DNA from: Leifsonia sp. TF02-11
GTDB lineage: Bacteria > Actinomycetota > Actinomycetes > Actinomycetales > Microbacteriaceae
NCBI RefSeq assembly: GCF_017565305.1
Contig: NZ_JAGEKP010000017.1
Location: 88,647 to 152,646 of the forward strand
Reading direction: 5' to 3'
DNA length: 64,000 nucleotides
In this document: piece by piece, positions 24,337 through 32,790 of the stretch
Layout: every line of letters starts with the position of its first letter
Position numbering within the stretch: position 1 is the stretch's first letter
The notes under the pieces: model-generated
Databases searched by the model: none
The model's input: the letters and a program-made list of their open reading frames with translations, nothing else
What the model was told of the DNA's origin: nothing
Translations under genes and position numbers: made by a program

Positions 24337-27300
24337 CTACCCCTGGGGGTGCGTGGGCCGCCCGTCGTCACCGTTCCCGCCGTGTCGGCGCCGGCGGACC
24401 GACACCGTGATCACACCGGCGACGATCAGCGCAGCGGCCAGTGCGATCGCGCCGATCGACACCACGGAACCCGTGCCCGCCAGCGGTGTGCCCGTCGTCC
24501 CCGTCTCGGGCGGCGGCGTCGGGGTCGGGGTCGGCGGAATCGGGGCGGTGGTGTCGACGAGCACGGTCACCGGCGGGGTCGTCACCGGCCCTCCACCCGG
24601 CCCCGTCGCCGTCCCCGTCGCCGTGTTCTGGATCGGCGACCCGGTCAGGTCGGCCTCCACGACGACGTAGGCGGCGGTGCAGACGACCGTCGCGCCCGGC
24701 AGGAGCGAGGCGGCGTCCGGCGGGCACACCGGCGTCGGCGCCGTGCCTGCGCCGGTGAAGATGGTCTCCGCCACGGTCGCAGCGGTCAGCGTCACGTTAC
24801 CGGTGTTGGTGAGCGTGTACCGGTAGAGGATGGTCTGCCCGGCCGTCGCCACCGAGGTCGGATCGGCGGACTTGAGCAGCGTCAACGCCGGAGCGGGTGT
24901 CGCCGGGATCGTCGTCGACGAGTCGTTGGAGGTGACGGTGCTCTCGTCGGGCGCGATTCCGGTCGCCGTGGCCGTGTTCGTCACGTGCCCCGCATCGATG
25001 TCGGTCTGGGTGAGGGTGTACGTCGCCGTGCAGGTCGCCTGTTCGCCCGGGGCGAGTACACCGGGCGGGCAGGTGGCGACGGGCGCCGGCCCGCTGCCGG
25101 AGAACACCGTCTCCTGGATGGCCAGGGCGCCGACGTTCACGTTCCCCGTGTTGGTCACCACGAAGGAATAGGTGATGAGCTGGCCCGCGACGAACTGCGC
25201 GGGGCCGCTCGGGCTCGCCGACTTGACGAGCGAGAGCGCGGGCGCCGTGCCGAGCGGAGTCGTCGTGCTCGCCGGTGGCGAGGTCACGGTCGAGGCGTCG
25301 GGCGCCGTCCCGGTCGCGGTGGCGTTGTTGACGACCCTCCCCACGTCGATGTCGGCCTGGGTCACGGTGTAGGTCGCGGTCGCCGTCGCGGACTGCCCCG
25401 GGGTGAGCACGCCGTCGGCGCCCGGCCAGGTGAACACCCGCGCGGGCAGCCCGGCCAGCTGATCCGTGATCTCGACCCCCGTGAGCGTCGTGTTCCCCGT
25501 GTTCGTCACGGTGAACGTGTAGACGATCGGGTCGCCGACCGCGGCGGGGTGGTGGATGCCGGAGGCGTTCGCCGCCTTGGTCAGCGCAATGGCCGGGGCG
25601 CGAGGGATCGGCGTGTCGGTGTCCGCCGTGTTCGAGGGCGTGTTCGCCCCCTGCGGCGTCGTCCCGTTCGCGATGGCCTCGTTCGCCACGTGGCCCGCGT
25701 CGATGTCGGCCTGCGTGATCGGGTAGGTCACCGTCGCGGTCGCCTGCCCGTTCGGCGCGAGGACGCCCGCGGTGCCCGGCCAGGTGTAGGCGATCGCCGG
25801 GAGACCGGGCAGGAGGTCCGTGATCGCGACGCTGCTCAGGGTGACGTTGCCGGTGTTGGTGATCGTGAAGGAGAACGTGATCGGGTTGCCGACGGCCGCG
25901 GGGGTCGAGAACGCGGGCGCGGCCGCCTTGGTCAGCGCCAGAGCCGGAGCCGGCGCCAGCGGAGTCACGGTGGACTGCGGAGCGGAGTCGACCGGGGGCC
26001 CGATGGGCGGGGTCCCGCTGGCCGTCGCGGTGTTCCGCACGCTGCCGGCGTCGATGTCCGACTGCAGCACGGAGTACGTCGCCGTCGCGGTCGCGGATTC
26101 CCCGGGCGCCAGGGTGCCGGCGACGCCCGGCCAGGTATAGGCGATCGTCCCGAGTCCCGCCAGCTGGTCGGCGATGCTGACGCCCGTCAGCGTCACGTTG
26201 CCGGTGTTCTTGATCGTGAAGTTGTACACGATCGGATTGCCGGGCCTGGCGGGGTTCGCCACACCGGATGCGTCCGCTGTCTTGACGAGGTCGATCGCCG
26301 GAGCGGCCGAGCCCGAGATCACCGCGTCGGAGGTGTCCGTGACCGCTGGGCCGGTCGGCGGCGTGCCCGTGACCTCGGCCGTGTTGGTGACGTGGCCCGC
26401 GTTCACGTCGGCTTGCGTGATCGTGTACGTGCCGGTGCACGTCATCGATGCACCCGCGGCCAGGGTCGTCGCCGGACAGGACGCGACAGGAGGCGGACCG
26501 GTGCCGGAGAACGTCGTCTCGGAGACGGCGATCGACGTGAGCGGAACGTTCCCCGTGTTCGTCACCAGGAACGAGTACGCCACCGGTCCGCCCACGACGA
26601 ACTGCGACGGGTCGGTGAGGTTCGTCGACTTGACCAGCGAGATGGCCGGCGCGTCCGGCGTGGTGAACACCACCGTGCTGCTTCCCGGTGTCAGCAGGCC
26701 GTCGAGGGTGCCGATGTTCGACGGGCCGTTGGTGAACGTTCCCGCCACGGCCGACGTGACCGGAACGGTGAACGTGCAGGAGGCCATTCCCTCGGCGAGG
26801 TTGCCGATGCCCGTGATCTGTGTGCCGTTGATCGTCGCGACCCCGGCCGGGCAGTCGGTCGTTGCCGGGCCAGAGAAGACCAGGCCGGTGGGCAGCGTGT
26901 CGGAGAAGGTCCAGCCGTCCTTCGCCGCCAGCTCGTCGGTGTTGGTGATCGTGAAGGTCAGCGTGGAGTTCTGCCCGGCGGGGAGGGTCGACGGCGAGAA
27001 CTCCTTGTCCAGTTGCGGGGTGGCGTCGACGATCGTGGGGTCGTCGAACCCGGAATCGTTGCCGCGGAACGCTCCCGTCGCGTTGTAGAGCTGGATGCCG
27101 AGGCTGGTGACGCCCGCGGGCATGCGGAAGCCCGCCGAGTTCAGCTTGGCGATGTGATAGGTATGGCCGCCGGTCGTGATGACCCGCGCCGCCGCGTCCG
27201 TGCACGGGTTCAGCCCGCTCGCGAGGGTGGCGATCGTCCCGCCGCCGGTGCCGGGCGCCGGGCCGGACCCGGTCTGGTTCTGGATGAGGTTGAACGTCAG

Positions 27301-27936
27301 CGATGGATCGACACGCCCGAGGCCCGGACCTTCCGACACGCAGTTCGCAGCGCCGTAGATCGCGCTGATCTGGTAGAAGTGGCCTGGCACGATCGTTCCG
27401 GTGATCGGCTGTGCGGTCTGGAACTGGACTCCCGGCCCCGGATTGACGCCGCCGTTGGAGTAGGCCGACAGGATCTGGTTCGTCTGCGCCGTGGCGAGCG
27501 CCTCGCCGCGGTAGAGACCGATCGCGGTCGCCATGCCCTGCAGGAACGACCACGCGGTCGCGTCGCATCCCGAGTCGATGCCCGTCACGACCGCATTGCG
27601 CGGGGTGCTCGAGCGGAGGATCCAGCCGTTGCACTGGTTGCCCGTCGGCGCCCACGCCGGGCTCGTCACATAGGTCGAGTTGCCAGCCGCCGGGCCGCCG
27701 GTGTACTGGCCGATCCGGATACCGTTGGTCGCCGTCTGGTTCTGGAAGTTCTCGTAGAAGACGGGCGTGGGAAGCGCTCTCGGGACGCCGGGGATCGCAT
27801 CGGCTGCCGAAACGGCACCGGCCACACCGAGAATCCCGAGTGCGAGCGCCGTGGTCGCCGCGACGACGCGGCGCAGGACCGATCGCGCGTCGCTTCCGCG
27901 ACGTGTGGAGTCGAGCGCGTCCCCTTCTCGACCCAT
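24337..27936 (-). CDS. sortase-anchored surface protein with six DUF11/DUF7507-like repeats
   Basis: A 1199-residue exported wall protein. Residues 1-47 form a long signal peptide (charged start, then VVAATTALALGILGVAGAVSAADA). Residues about 50-310 are a unique region ending in GFDDPTIVDATPQLDKEFSP. Residues about 310-425 are a DUF11-type domain (TFTITNTDELAAKDGWTFSD). Six repeats of about 117 residues start near 427, 543, 661, 781, 899 and 1014, each opening AP-A-[IL]-x-L-x-K and containing a TNTGNV strand. Repeats 1, 5 and 6 carry a cysteine pair; repeats 2-4 carry TWPG instead. A Pro/Thr spacer leads to LAGTG, a hydrophobic helix and RRRRHGG, an LAxTG sortase signal. No sortase gene is in the window. 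ATG with GAGGT upstream. Confidence 0.88.
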   Translation of the reverse strand: MGREGDALDSTRRGSDARSVLRRVVAATTALALGILGVAGAVSAADAIPGVPRALPTPVFYENFQNQTATNGIRIGQYTGGPAAGNSTYVTSPAWAPTGNQCNGWILRSSTPRNAVVTGIDSGCDATAWSFLQGMATAIGLYRGEALATAQTNQILSAYSNGGVNPGPGVQFQTAQPITGTIVPGHFYQISAIYGAANCVSEGPGLGRVDPSLTFNLIQNQTGSGPAPGTGGGTIATLASGLNPCTDAAARVITTGGHTYHIAKLNSAGFRMPAGVTSLGIQLYNATGAFRGNDSGFDDPTIVDATPQLDKEFSPSTLPAGQNSTLTFTITNTDELAAKDGWTFSDTLPTGLVFSGPATTDCPAGVATINGTQITGIGNLAEGMASCTFTVPVTSAVAGTFTNGPSNIGTLDGLLTPGSSTVVFTTPDAPAISLVKSTNLTDPSQFVVGGPVAYSFLVTNTGNVPLTSIAVSETTFSGTGPPPVASCPATTLAAGASMTCTGTYTITQADVNAGHVTNTAEVTGTPPTGPAVTDTSDAVISGSAAPAIDLVKTADASGVANPARPGNPIVYNFTIKNTGNVTLTGVSIADQLAGLGTIAYTWPGVAGTLAPGESATATATYSVLQSDIDAGSVRNTATASGTPPIGPPVDSAPQSTVTPLAPAPALALTKAAAPAFSTPAAVGNPITFSFTITNTGNVTLSSVAITDLLPGLPAIAYTWPGTAGVLAPNGQATATVTYPITQADIDAGHVANEAIANGTTPQGANTPSNTADTDTPIPRAPAIALTKAANASGIHHPAAVGDPIVYTFTVTNTGNTTLTGVEITDQLAGLPARVFTWPGADGVLTPGQSATATATYTVTQADIDVGRVVNNATATGTAPDASTVTSPPASTTTPLGTAPALSLVKSASPSGPAQFVAGQLITYSFVVTNTGNVNVGALAIQETVFSGSGPAPVATCPPGVLAPGEQATCTATYTLTQTDIDAGHVTNTATATGIAPDESTVTSNDSSTTIPATPAPALTLLKSADPTSVATAGQTILYRYTLTNTGNVTLTAATVAETIFTGAGTAPTPVCPPDAASLLPGATVVCTAAYVVVEADLTGSPIQNTATGTATGPGGGPVTTPPVTVLVDTTAPIPPTPTPTPPPETGTTGTPLAGTGSVVSIGAIALAAALIVAGVITVSVRRRRHGGNGDDGRPTHPQG

Positions 27937-28042
27937 GACGACCTCAGTGGCGAACGCCTCTCGTGGAGTTGCTCACGCCAAGGGACCATAGACCCATCGG
28001 TTCACCGCGACAAGAGCCGACCCGCGAAATCGCCCCGGATGA

Positions 28043-29287
28043 TCACGGCGGCGACCAGTCGGCGCCGTCGACACCCCAGCAGATCGCGATCCAGCCCACC
28101 TGCAACGCGAGGAAGAGCACGACGATCGCCACCCGGTACACGCGGCTCTTCGGCATCGCCACGACGCCCAGCAGCGGGAACAGCGGCATCAGGATGCGGA
28201 AGGTGCTCGACTGCGGGAAGAACACCGCGAGCAGATAGAGCGAGTAGGCGACGATCCAGAACCGCAGGTCCACGCCGAGCCGGCGCACGGGGGGCGAGAA
28301 CAGCAGCACGGCGAAGACCGCCACGATGAGCACCATGGCCGCGATGCCGACCCAGCCGGGGATGCCCAGCATCACCTTCGCCCACCAGTCGGCGCCCTGG
28401 AACCACGGCGTGAACGGGACCAGGTGGGTGTGGCCGATGTAGGGCGCGCGCCACGCCAGCTCGGTGTCGGTGTAGGCGGTAAGCGAGCCGGTGGCCACCG
28501 CCGCGATGGCAGGCCAGGCGAGCCCCGCGACCGCGCTGAACACCGCCAGTGCCGCGCTCAGCATCTGCTCCCGGATCGGGAAGGGCTCCCGTTTCCTGCG
28601 CACCCAGCGATAGACCACGTGCAGACCGACGGCCAGGGCGAAGGCGAGACCGCTCGGGCGTGTGAACGCCATCACCAGGACCACGGGGAACAGCCAGCCG
28701 TACCGCCGTTCCACGAGCAGCAGCAGCGCCGTCGTCAGGAGCAGGAGGTAGAACGACTCGGCGTAGGCCAGCTGGAACAGCGGGGAGACCGGGGCGACGC
28801 AGAACAGCACGACCGCGAACAGACTGGTCGAGGCGCCGAGCCCGACGCGCAGCATCAGCCGGTAGAAGACGAGCGCAGCACCTGCCGCACACGCGAACGA
28901 GACGAGAACGGCGGCCGGCGACCACGGCAGCCGCGTGACGAACATGACGGCGTCGACCAGCCACGGGTAGCCGGGCAGGAACGCCCAGGCGTTCTCGGTC
29001 ACGTGGCCGTCGCTCATCGGCAGTGTCGCCGGGTATCCCCAGCCGGCGACGATGTTGTACCAGAGCCCGTCCCAGATGGTCGCGTACGAGAAGTAGTCCG
29101 GGTGCGCGCCCGTCCAGGGGTTCTTGCCCTGGTTCGCCGCGAAGATCAGCAGGATGACGGTCGTGACGACCCTGCTGGCGAGGAAGATCGCGAGGACCCG
29201 CACCCACCACCGCGACCACCAGAGGATGGCGGGAGGGGCGACGGCCTCCTCCTCCTCAGCGGGAGCCGGAACCGCTGAGCCAGGCAC
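28043..29287 (-). CDS. GT-C type membrane glycosyltransferase, PIG-V/mannosyltransferase-like
   Basis: A 414-residue polytopic membrane protein, about ten helices. The first extracellular loop has YATIWDGLWYNIVAGWGYP, like the WDxxxYxxIAxxGY element of PIG-V and other GT-C mannosyltransferases that use polyprenyl-phosphate sugars; LPGYPWLVDAV and TRPSGLAFALAVGLH are further family-like loops. The acceptor is unknown. The frame is open through the upstream gene; the GTG at 29287 is chosen because GGAGG lies 9 nt before it. That gives a 32-bp overlap with dapE, so translation is probably coupled. Confidence 0.78.
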   Translation of the reverse strand: MPGSAVPAPAEEEEAVAPPAILWWSRWWVRVLAIFLASRVVTTVILLIFAANQGKNPWTGAHPDYFSYATIWDGLWYNIVAGWGYPATLPMSDGHVTENAWAFLPGYPWLVDAVMFVTRLPWSPAAVLVSFACAAGAALVFYRLMLRVGLGASTSLFAVVLFCVAPVSPLFQLAYAESFYLLLLTTALLLLVERRYGWLFPVVLVMAFTRPSGLAFALAVGLHVVYRWVRRKREPFPIREQMLSAALAVFSAVAGLAWPAIAAVATGSLTAYTDTELAWRAPYIGHTHLVPFTPWFQGADWWAKVMLGIPGWVGIAAMVLIVAVFAVLLFSPPVRRLGVDLRFWIVAYSLYLLAVFFPQSSTFRILMPLFPLLGVVAMPKSRVYRVAIVVLFLALQVGWIAICWGVDGADWSPP

Positions 29288-30338
29288 GGAGACCCGCCTC
29301 CACCGAGACGATCTGCTCGACGTCGACCCGCTCGTCGTCGGCGTGCGCCTTGAGCGGGTCGCCGGGACCGTAGTTGACCGCGGGGATGCCGAGGGCGCTG
29401 AAGCGCGCGACATCGGTCCAGCCGTACTTGGGCTTCGCGACGCCGCCGACCGCGGCGACGAACTCCTGCGCGAGCGGGGCGTCGAGCCCGGGGCGCGCGC
29501 CGTCGGCCCGGTCGACCACGGTGATCTCGTAGCCGTCGAACAGCTCGTGCAGGTAGGCGATGGCCTCCTCCGAACTGCGCGACGGTGCGAACCGGTAGTT
29601 GACGTGCACCATCGCCTCGTCCGGGATGATGTTGCCGGCGACTCCGCCCGAGATGCCGACGGCGTTGAGACCCTCGCGGTACACCAGCCCGTCGACCTCC
29701 ACCTCGCGCGCGGTGTAGCCGGCGAGCAGATCGAGGACGGGCGCGATCTTGTGGATGGCGTTGTCGCCGACCCAGCCGCGCGCCGAGTGTGCGCGCAGGC
29801 CGTAGGCGCGGACCTCCACGCGCAGGTTGCCGTTGCAGCCGCCCTCCACGACGCCGTTGCTCGGCTCGCCGAGGATGGCGAAGTCGCCGACGAAGAGGTC
29901 GGGCCGGTTGCGGGCCAGCCGGCCGAGACCGTTCAGCTCGGCGTTGACCTCCTCGTGGTCATACCACATCCAGGTCACGTCGATCGCGGGCTCGGTCAGC
30001 TCTGCCGCGAGCTTGAGCTGCACGGCGACGCCGGCCTTCATGTCGACGGTGCCCCGGCCCCAGAGGTACCGGACGCCGCCGTCCTCCTCGAAGCGGGTCG
30101 GGAGGTTGCCGTTGAGCGGGACCGTGTCGATGTGGCCCGCGATGAGTGCCCGGCGCTCGCGCCCGAGGTTCGTGCGCGCCACCACGGTGTCTCCGTCGCG
30201 GATGACCTCGAGGTGCGGCAGAGGCGAGAGAGCCTCGACGATGGCATCGGCGAGGGTCTTCTCGTCGCCGGAGACCGACTCGATGTCGCAGATCTGTCGC
30301 GTGAGGTCGATGGACGTGGCGCTGAGGTCGAGAGGCAC
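29256..30338 (-). CDS. dapE: succinyl-diaminopimelate desuccinylase
   Basis: Hydrolyses N-succinyl-LL-diaminopimelate in lysine and cell-wall DAP synthesis. The 360-residue M20 peptidase-family protein shows AGHIDTVPLNGN (metal His and catalytic Asp), RGTVDMKAGVAV (bridging Asp), YDHEEVNAELNG (catalytic Glu and metal Glu), ILGEPSNGVVEGGCNG, and the C-terminal KAHADDERV with the last metal His. GTG start at 30338, with TAGATT 6 nt upstream and no ribosome site. It is divergent from dapD, the enzyme of the preceding succinylation step. Confidence 0.95.
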   Translation of the reverse strand: MPLDLSATSIDLTRQICDIESVSGDEKTLADAIVEALSPLPHLEVIRDGDTVVARTNLGRERRALIAGHIDTVPLNGNLPTRFEEDGGVRYLWGRGTVDMKAGVAVQLKLAAELTEPAIDVTWMWYDHEEVNAELNGLGRLARNRPDLFVGDFAILGEPSNGVVEGGCNGNLRVEVRAYGLRAHSARGWVGDNAIHKIAPVLDLLAGYTAREVEVDGLVYREGLNAVGISGGVAGNIIPDEAMVHVNYRFAPSRSSEEAIAYLHELFDGYEITVVDRADGARPGLDAPLAQEFVAAVGGVAKPKYGWTDVARFSALGIPAVNYGPGDPLKAHADDERVDVEQIVSVEAGLRAWLSGSGSR

Positions 30339-30355
30339 GCTACTAATCTAGGGGC
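30339..30355. promoter_or_regulatory. shared bidirectional -10 element between dapE and dapD
   Basis: The 17-bp gap is GCTACTAATCTAGGGGC. Plus strand TAATCT (30344-30349) lies 6 nt before the dapD ATG; minus strand TAGATT (30350-30345) lies 6 nt before the dapE GTG. Both boxes are the same 7 bp read in opposite directions. If both mRNAs are leaderless, their start sites are 18 bp apart. Confidence 0.7.
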
Positions 30356-31360
30356 ATGCCTTCCGACTTTCCTGACCAGTCCGTCGCGTCCGCCGACGCG
30401 GGCGCTGCCGACGCCCGCACCGCCTGGGGCTACGGCCTGGCGACGATCGCCGGCGACGGCACGGTGCTCGACACCTGGTTCCCCGAGCCGAGACTCGGCG
30501 GCATCCCCGCTGGCCGGGAGCGCTGGATCGCGCCGGCCGAGCTGGAGGAGCTCGCGGGCGACGACCCCCGCCGCAACGTGCGCGTCGACATCGTGACCGT
30601 GGAGGTCGACCTCGATGCGGCCCCGGCCTCCACCCCGGACGCCTATCTTCGACTGCACCTGCTGTCGCACCTCCTGGTGCGCCCCAACACGGTGAACCTC
30701 GACGGCGTCTTCGCTCATCTGCCGATCGTGGCCTGGACCAACGCAGGGCCGGTGCTCCCCGCCGACCTCGAGCGCCTGCGCCCACGGCTGCAGCGGGCCG
30801 GCATCCACGTGACCGGCATCGACAAGTTCCCGCGCCTGCTCGACTACGTGACGCCCGACCGCGTGCGCATCGCGGATGCCTCGCGCGTGCGGCTCGGCGC
30901 CCACCTCGCCCCCGGCACCACCGTGATGCACGAGGGCTTCGTCAACTTCAACGCGGGAACGCTCGGCTCCTCGATGGTCGAGGGCCGCATCTCGCAGGGC
31001 GTCGTCGTCGGCGACGGCTCCGACATCGGCGGCGGCGCCTCCATCATGGGCACGCTCTCGGGCGGAGGCACCCAGCGCGTCGCGATCGGCGAGCGCGCCC
31101 TGCTCGGAGCGAACTCCGGCATCGGCATCTCGATCGGAGACGACACGGTCGTCGAGGCCGGCCTCTACGTAACGGCCGGCACCAAGGTCGTGGTCGTCGA
31201 CGGGCCGGTGACCGCCGACGGTCGCGCACAGACGGTGAAGGCCGTCGAGCTCTCCGGCGTCCCCGGCCTGCTGTTCCGCCGCAACTCGCTCACGGGCGCC
31301 GTCGAGGTGCTCCGGCGCGCCGGCAGCGGGGTCGAGCTGAACGCCGCGCTGCACGCCTGA
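30356..31360 (+). CDS. dapD: tetrahydrodipicolinate N-succinyltransferase
   Basis: Transfers succinyl from succinyl-CoA to tetrahydrodipicolinate, the step that enters the succinylase branch of DAP/lysine synthesis. The 334-residue protein is the actinobacterial DapD type: an alpha/beta N-terminal half and a left-handed beta-helix with hexapeptide-like turns ([60 protein letters not shown]). The ATG at 30356 has no ribosome site and a TAATCT box 6 nt before it. It is convergent with the bkd operon across a palindrome. Confidence 0.95.
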   Translation: MPSDFPDQSVASADAGAADARTAWGYGLATIAGDGTVLDTWFPEPRLGGIPAGRERWIAPAELEELAGDDPRRNVRVDIVTVEVDLDAAPASTPDAYLRLHLLSHLLVRPNTVNLDGVFAHLPIVAWTNAGPVLPADLERLRPRLQRAGIHVTGIDKFPRLLDYVTPDRVRIADASRVRLGAHLAPGTTVMHEGFVNFNAGTLGSSMVEGRISQGVVVGDGSDIGGGASIMGTLSGGGTQRVAIGERALLGANSGIGISIGDDTVVEAGLYVTAGTKVVVVDGPVTADGRAQTVKAVELSGVPGLLFRRNSLTGAVEVLRRAGSGVELNAALHA

Positions 31361-31378
31361 GCGTCCCGGCGACAGCGC

Positions 31379-31435
31379 CGAGGGGCACGCAAACGCCCCT
31401 AAAACACGGTTTTAGGGGCGTTTGCGTGCCCTTCG
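31379..31435. terminator. long inverted repeat (GAGGGGCACG family, copy 2)
   Basis: Arms 31379-31405 and 31409-31435 pair over 27 bp with a 3-nt loop; the only mismatch is the same G/T position as in copy 1. The outer arm CGAGGGGCACG is shared; the inner sequence (CAAACGCCCCTAAAAC) is different. It lies between the stops of dapD and bkdC. Confidence 0.8.
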
Positions 31436-31449
31436 CGGTCGTTCGGTGC

Positions 31450-32790
31450 TCAGACGAGCGTGAGGACGGACGCGGGGTCGGCGAGGATGCCGCCGATGTC
31501 GGCGAGGAAGCGCGAGCCCTGCTCGCCGTCGACGATGCGGTGGTCGAAGGTGAGCGCGAGCGTCAGCACGTCCCGCAGCGCGATCCCGCCCTGGTGCTCC
31601 CACGGCTGGCGGCGCACGGCGCCCACGGCGAGGATGGCGGCCTCCCCCGGCGTCAGGATAGGTGTGCCGGCGTCGACCCCGAAGACGCCCACGTTCGTGA
31701 TGGTGATCGTGCCGCCGGTGAGCGCGCCGGGCGGCGTCTTGCCCGACCGCGCGGTGACGGCCAGCTCACGGATTGCGCCGGACAGCCCGGCGAGCGACAG
31801 GGCGTCCGCATCGCGGACGACCGGAACCAGCAAGCCGCGCGGTGTTGCCGCGGCGATTCCGAGGTGGATGGCCCTGGTCTGCACGATCTCCTGGGCCGCG
31901 TCGTCCCAGCGCGAGTTGACCTCAGGGGTGCGTCGGACGGCCAGGCACAGCGCCTTGGCGACCACCGCCAGCAGTCCGGGCCGCGACTCGGCGAACTCGG
32001 GGCGGGCGCGCAGGCGCTCGATCAGCTCGTTCGTCGGAGTCACGTCGATCGTGAGGAACACGGTGGCCTGTGGAGCCCCGAAGGCACTGCGAACCATCGC
32101 GTCCGCCGTCGCCTTGCGGACACCGCGGATCGGGATGCGGATCTCCTCGGCGTCGCCACGGGTCGCGGGAGTCGCTGGCGCTTCGGGCGCTGGCGCCTGT
32201 GCCGCGTAGGCGTCGAGGTCGGCGCGCGTGACGAGGCCGCGCTCGCCCGTTCCGGCGACCGCGGCGAGGTCGATGCCCCGCTCCCGCGCCAGCTTGCGGA
32301 CGGGCGGTGTCGCGCGCGGTCGCTCCTGGACCTCTGCGGCGACGGGAGCGGAGGCCGGAGCAGCCGCGGCGACCGCCGGCTCCCTCACGACCGGCGCTGT
32401 CAGTCCCGGGCGCGGCCGGCGGGCCGGCCTCCCCCGGGCATCGGGACGGGCGCCGTAGCCGACGAGCATCGGCTCGCGCACCTCCTCTGCGTCGGCAGCG
32501 TCGGCGGCGTCGGCAGTGGAGTCGGACTCTGCGTCCGGCTCCGGCGTCCCCGCCACCTCGAAGGCCACCAAGGGCTCCCCCACCGAGACGGTGACGCCGG
32601 GCTCCACGTACAGCCGCGACACCGTGCCCTCGTATGGTGCGGGCAGTTCGACGAGCGCCTTGGCGGTCTCCACCTCGGCGATGATCTGGTTGAGCTGAAC
32701 CGTGTCGCCCACAGCGACGTGCCAGCTCACCAGTTCGGACTCGGTCAGCCCCTCTCCCAGGTCCGGGAGCGCGAAGTCCTTGACCGCCAT
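31450..32790 (-). CDS. bkdC: 2-oxoacid dehydrogenase E2 (dihydrolipoamide acyltransferase)
   Basis: Core acyltransferase of a branched-chain 2-oxoacid (or pyruvate) dehydrogenase complex. The 446-residue protein has one N-terminal lipoyl domain (FALPDLGEGLTESELVSWHV, lipoylated lysine in VETAKALVELP), an Ala/Pro-rich linker, a peripheral-subunit-binding domain (PPVRKLARERGIDLAAVAGT) and the catalytic domain with VRKATADAMVRS and active-site DHRIVDGEQG. Its ATG overlaps the stop of the E1-beta gene (ATGA). A naming doubt remains: the operon could serve pyruvate, but E1 split in two subunits plus an AsnC regulator favours branched-chain substrates. Confidence 0.9.
   Translation of the reverse strand: MAVKDFALPDLGEGLTESELVSWHVAVGDTVQLNQIIAEVETAKALVELPAPYEGTVSRLYVEPGVTVSVGEPLVAFEVAGTPEPDAESDSTADAADAADAEEVREPMLVGYGARPDARGRPARRPRPGLTAPVVREPAVAAAAPASAPVAAEVQERPRATPPVRKLARERGIDLAAVAGTGERGLVTRADLDAYAAQAPAPEAPATPATRGDAEEIRIPIRGVRKATADAMVRSAFGAPQATVFLTIDVTPTNELIERLRARPEFAESRPGLLAVVAKALCLAVRRTPEVNSRWDDAAQEIVQTRAIHLGIAAATPRGLLVPVVRDADALSLAGLSGAIRELAVTARSGKTPPGALTGGTITITNVGVFGVDAGTPILTPGEAAILAVGAVRRQPWEHQGGIALRDVLTLALTFDHRIVDGEQGSRFLADIGGILADPASVLTLV

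Noticed and set aside
24850..26660. Periodic repeats suggesting a CRISPR array or satellite DNA
   Set aside because: The period is about 350 bp, divergent, and in frame with a protein; it is the protein repeat of the surface gene, not a DNA array.
24283..28329. A plus-strand open frame of about 1350 codons opposite the surface protein gene
   Set aside because: Its translation is Arg/Gly/His-rich low-complexity sequence, the usual shadow of a GC-rich gene; the minus strand encodes a signal peptide, repeats and a sortase signal.
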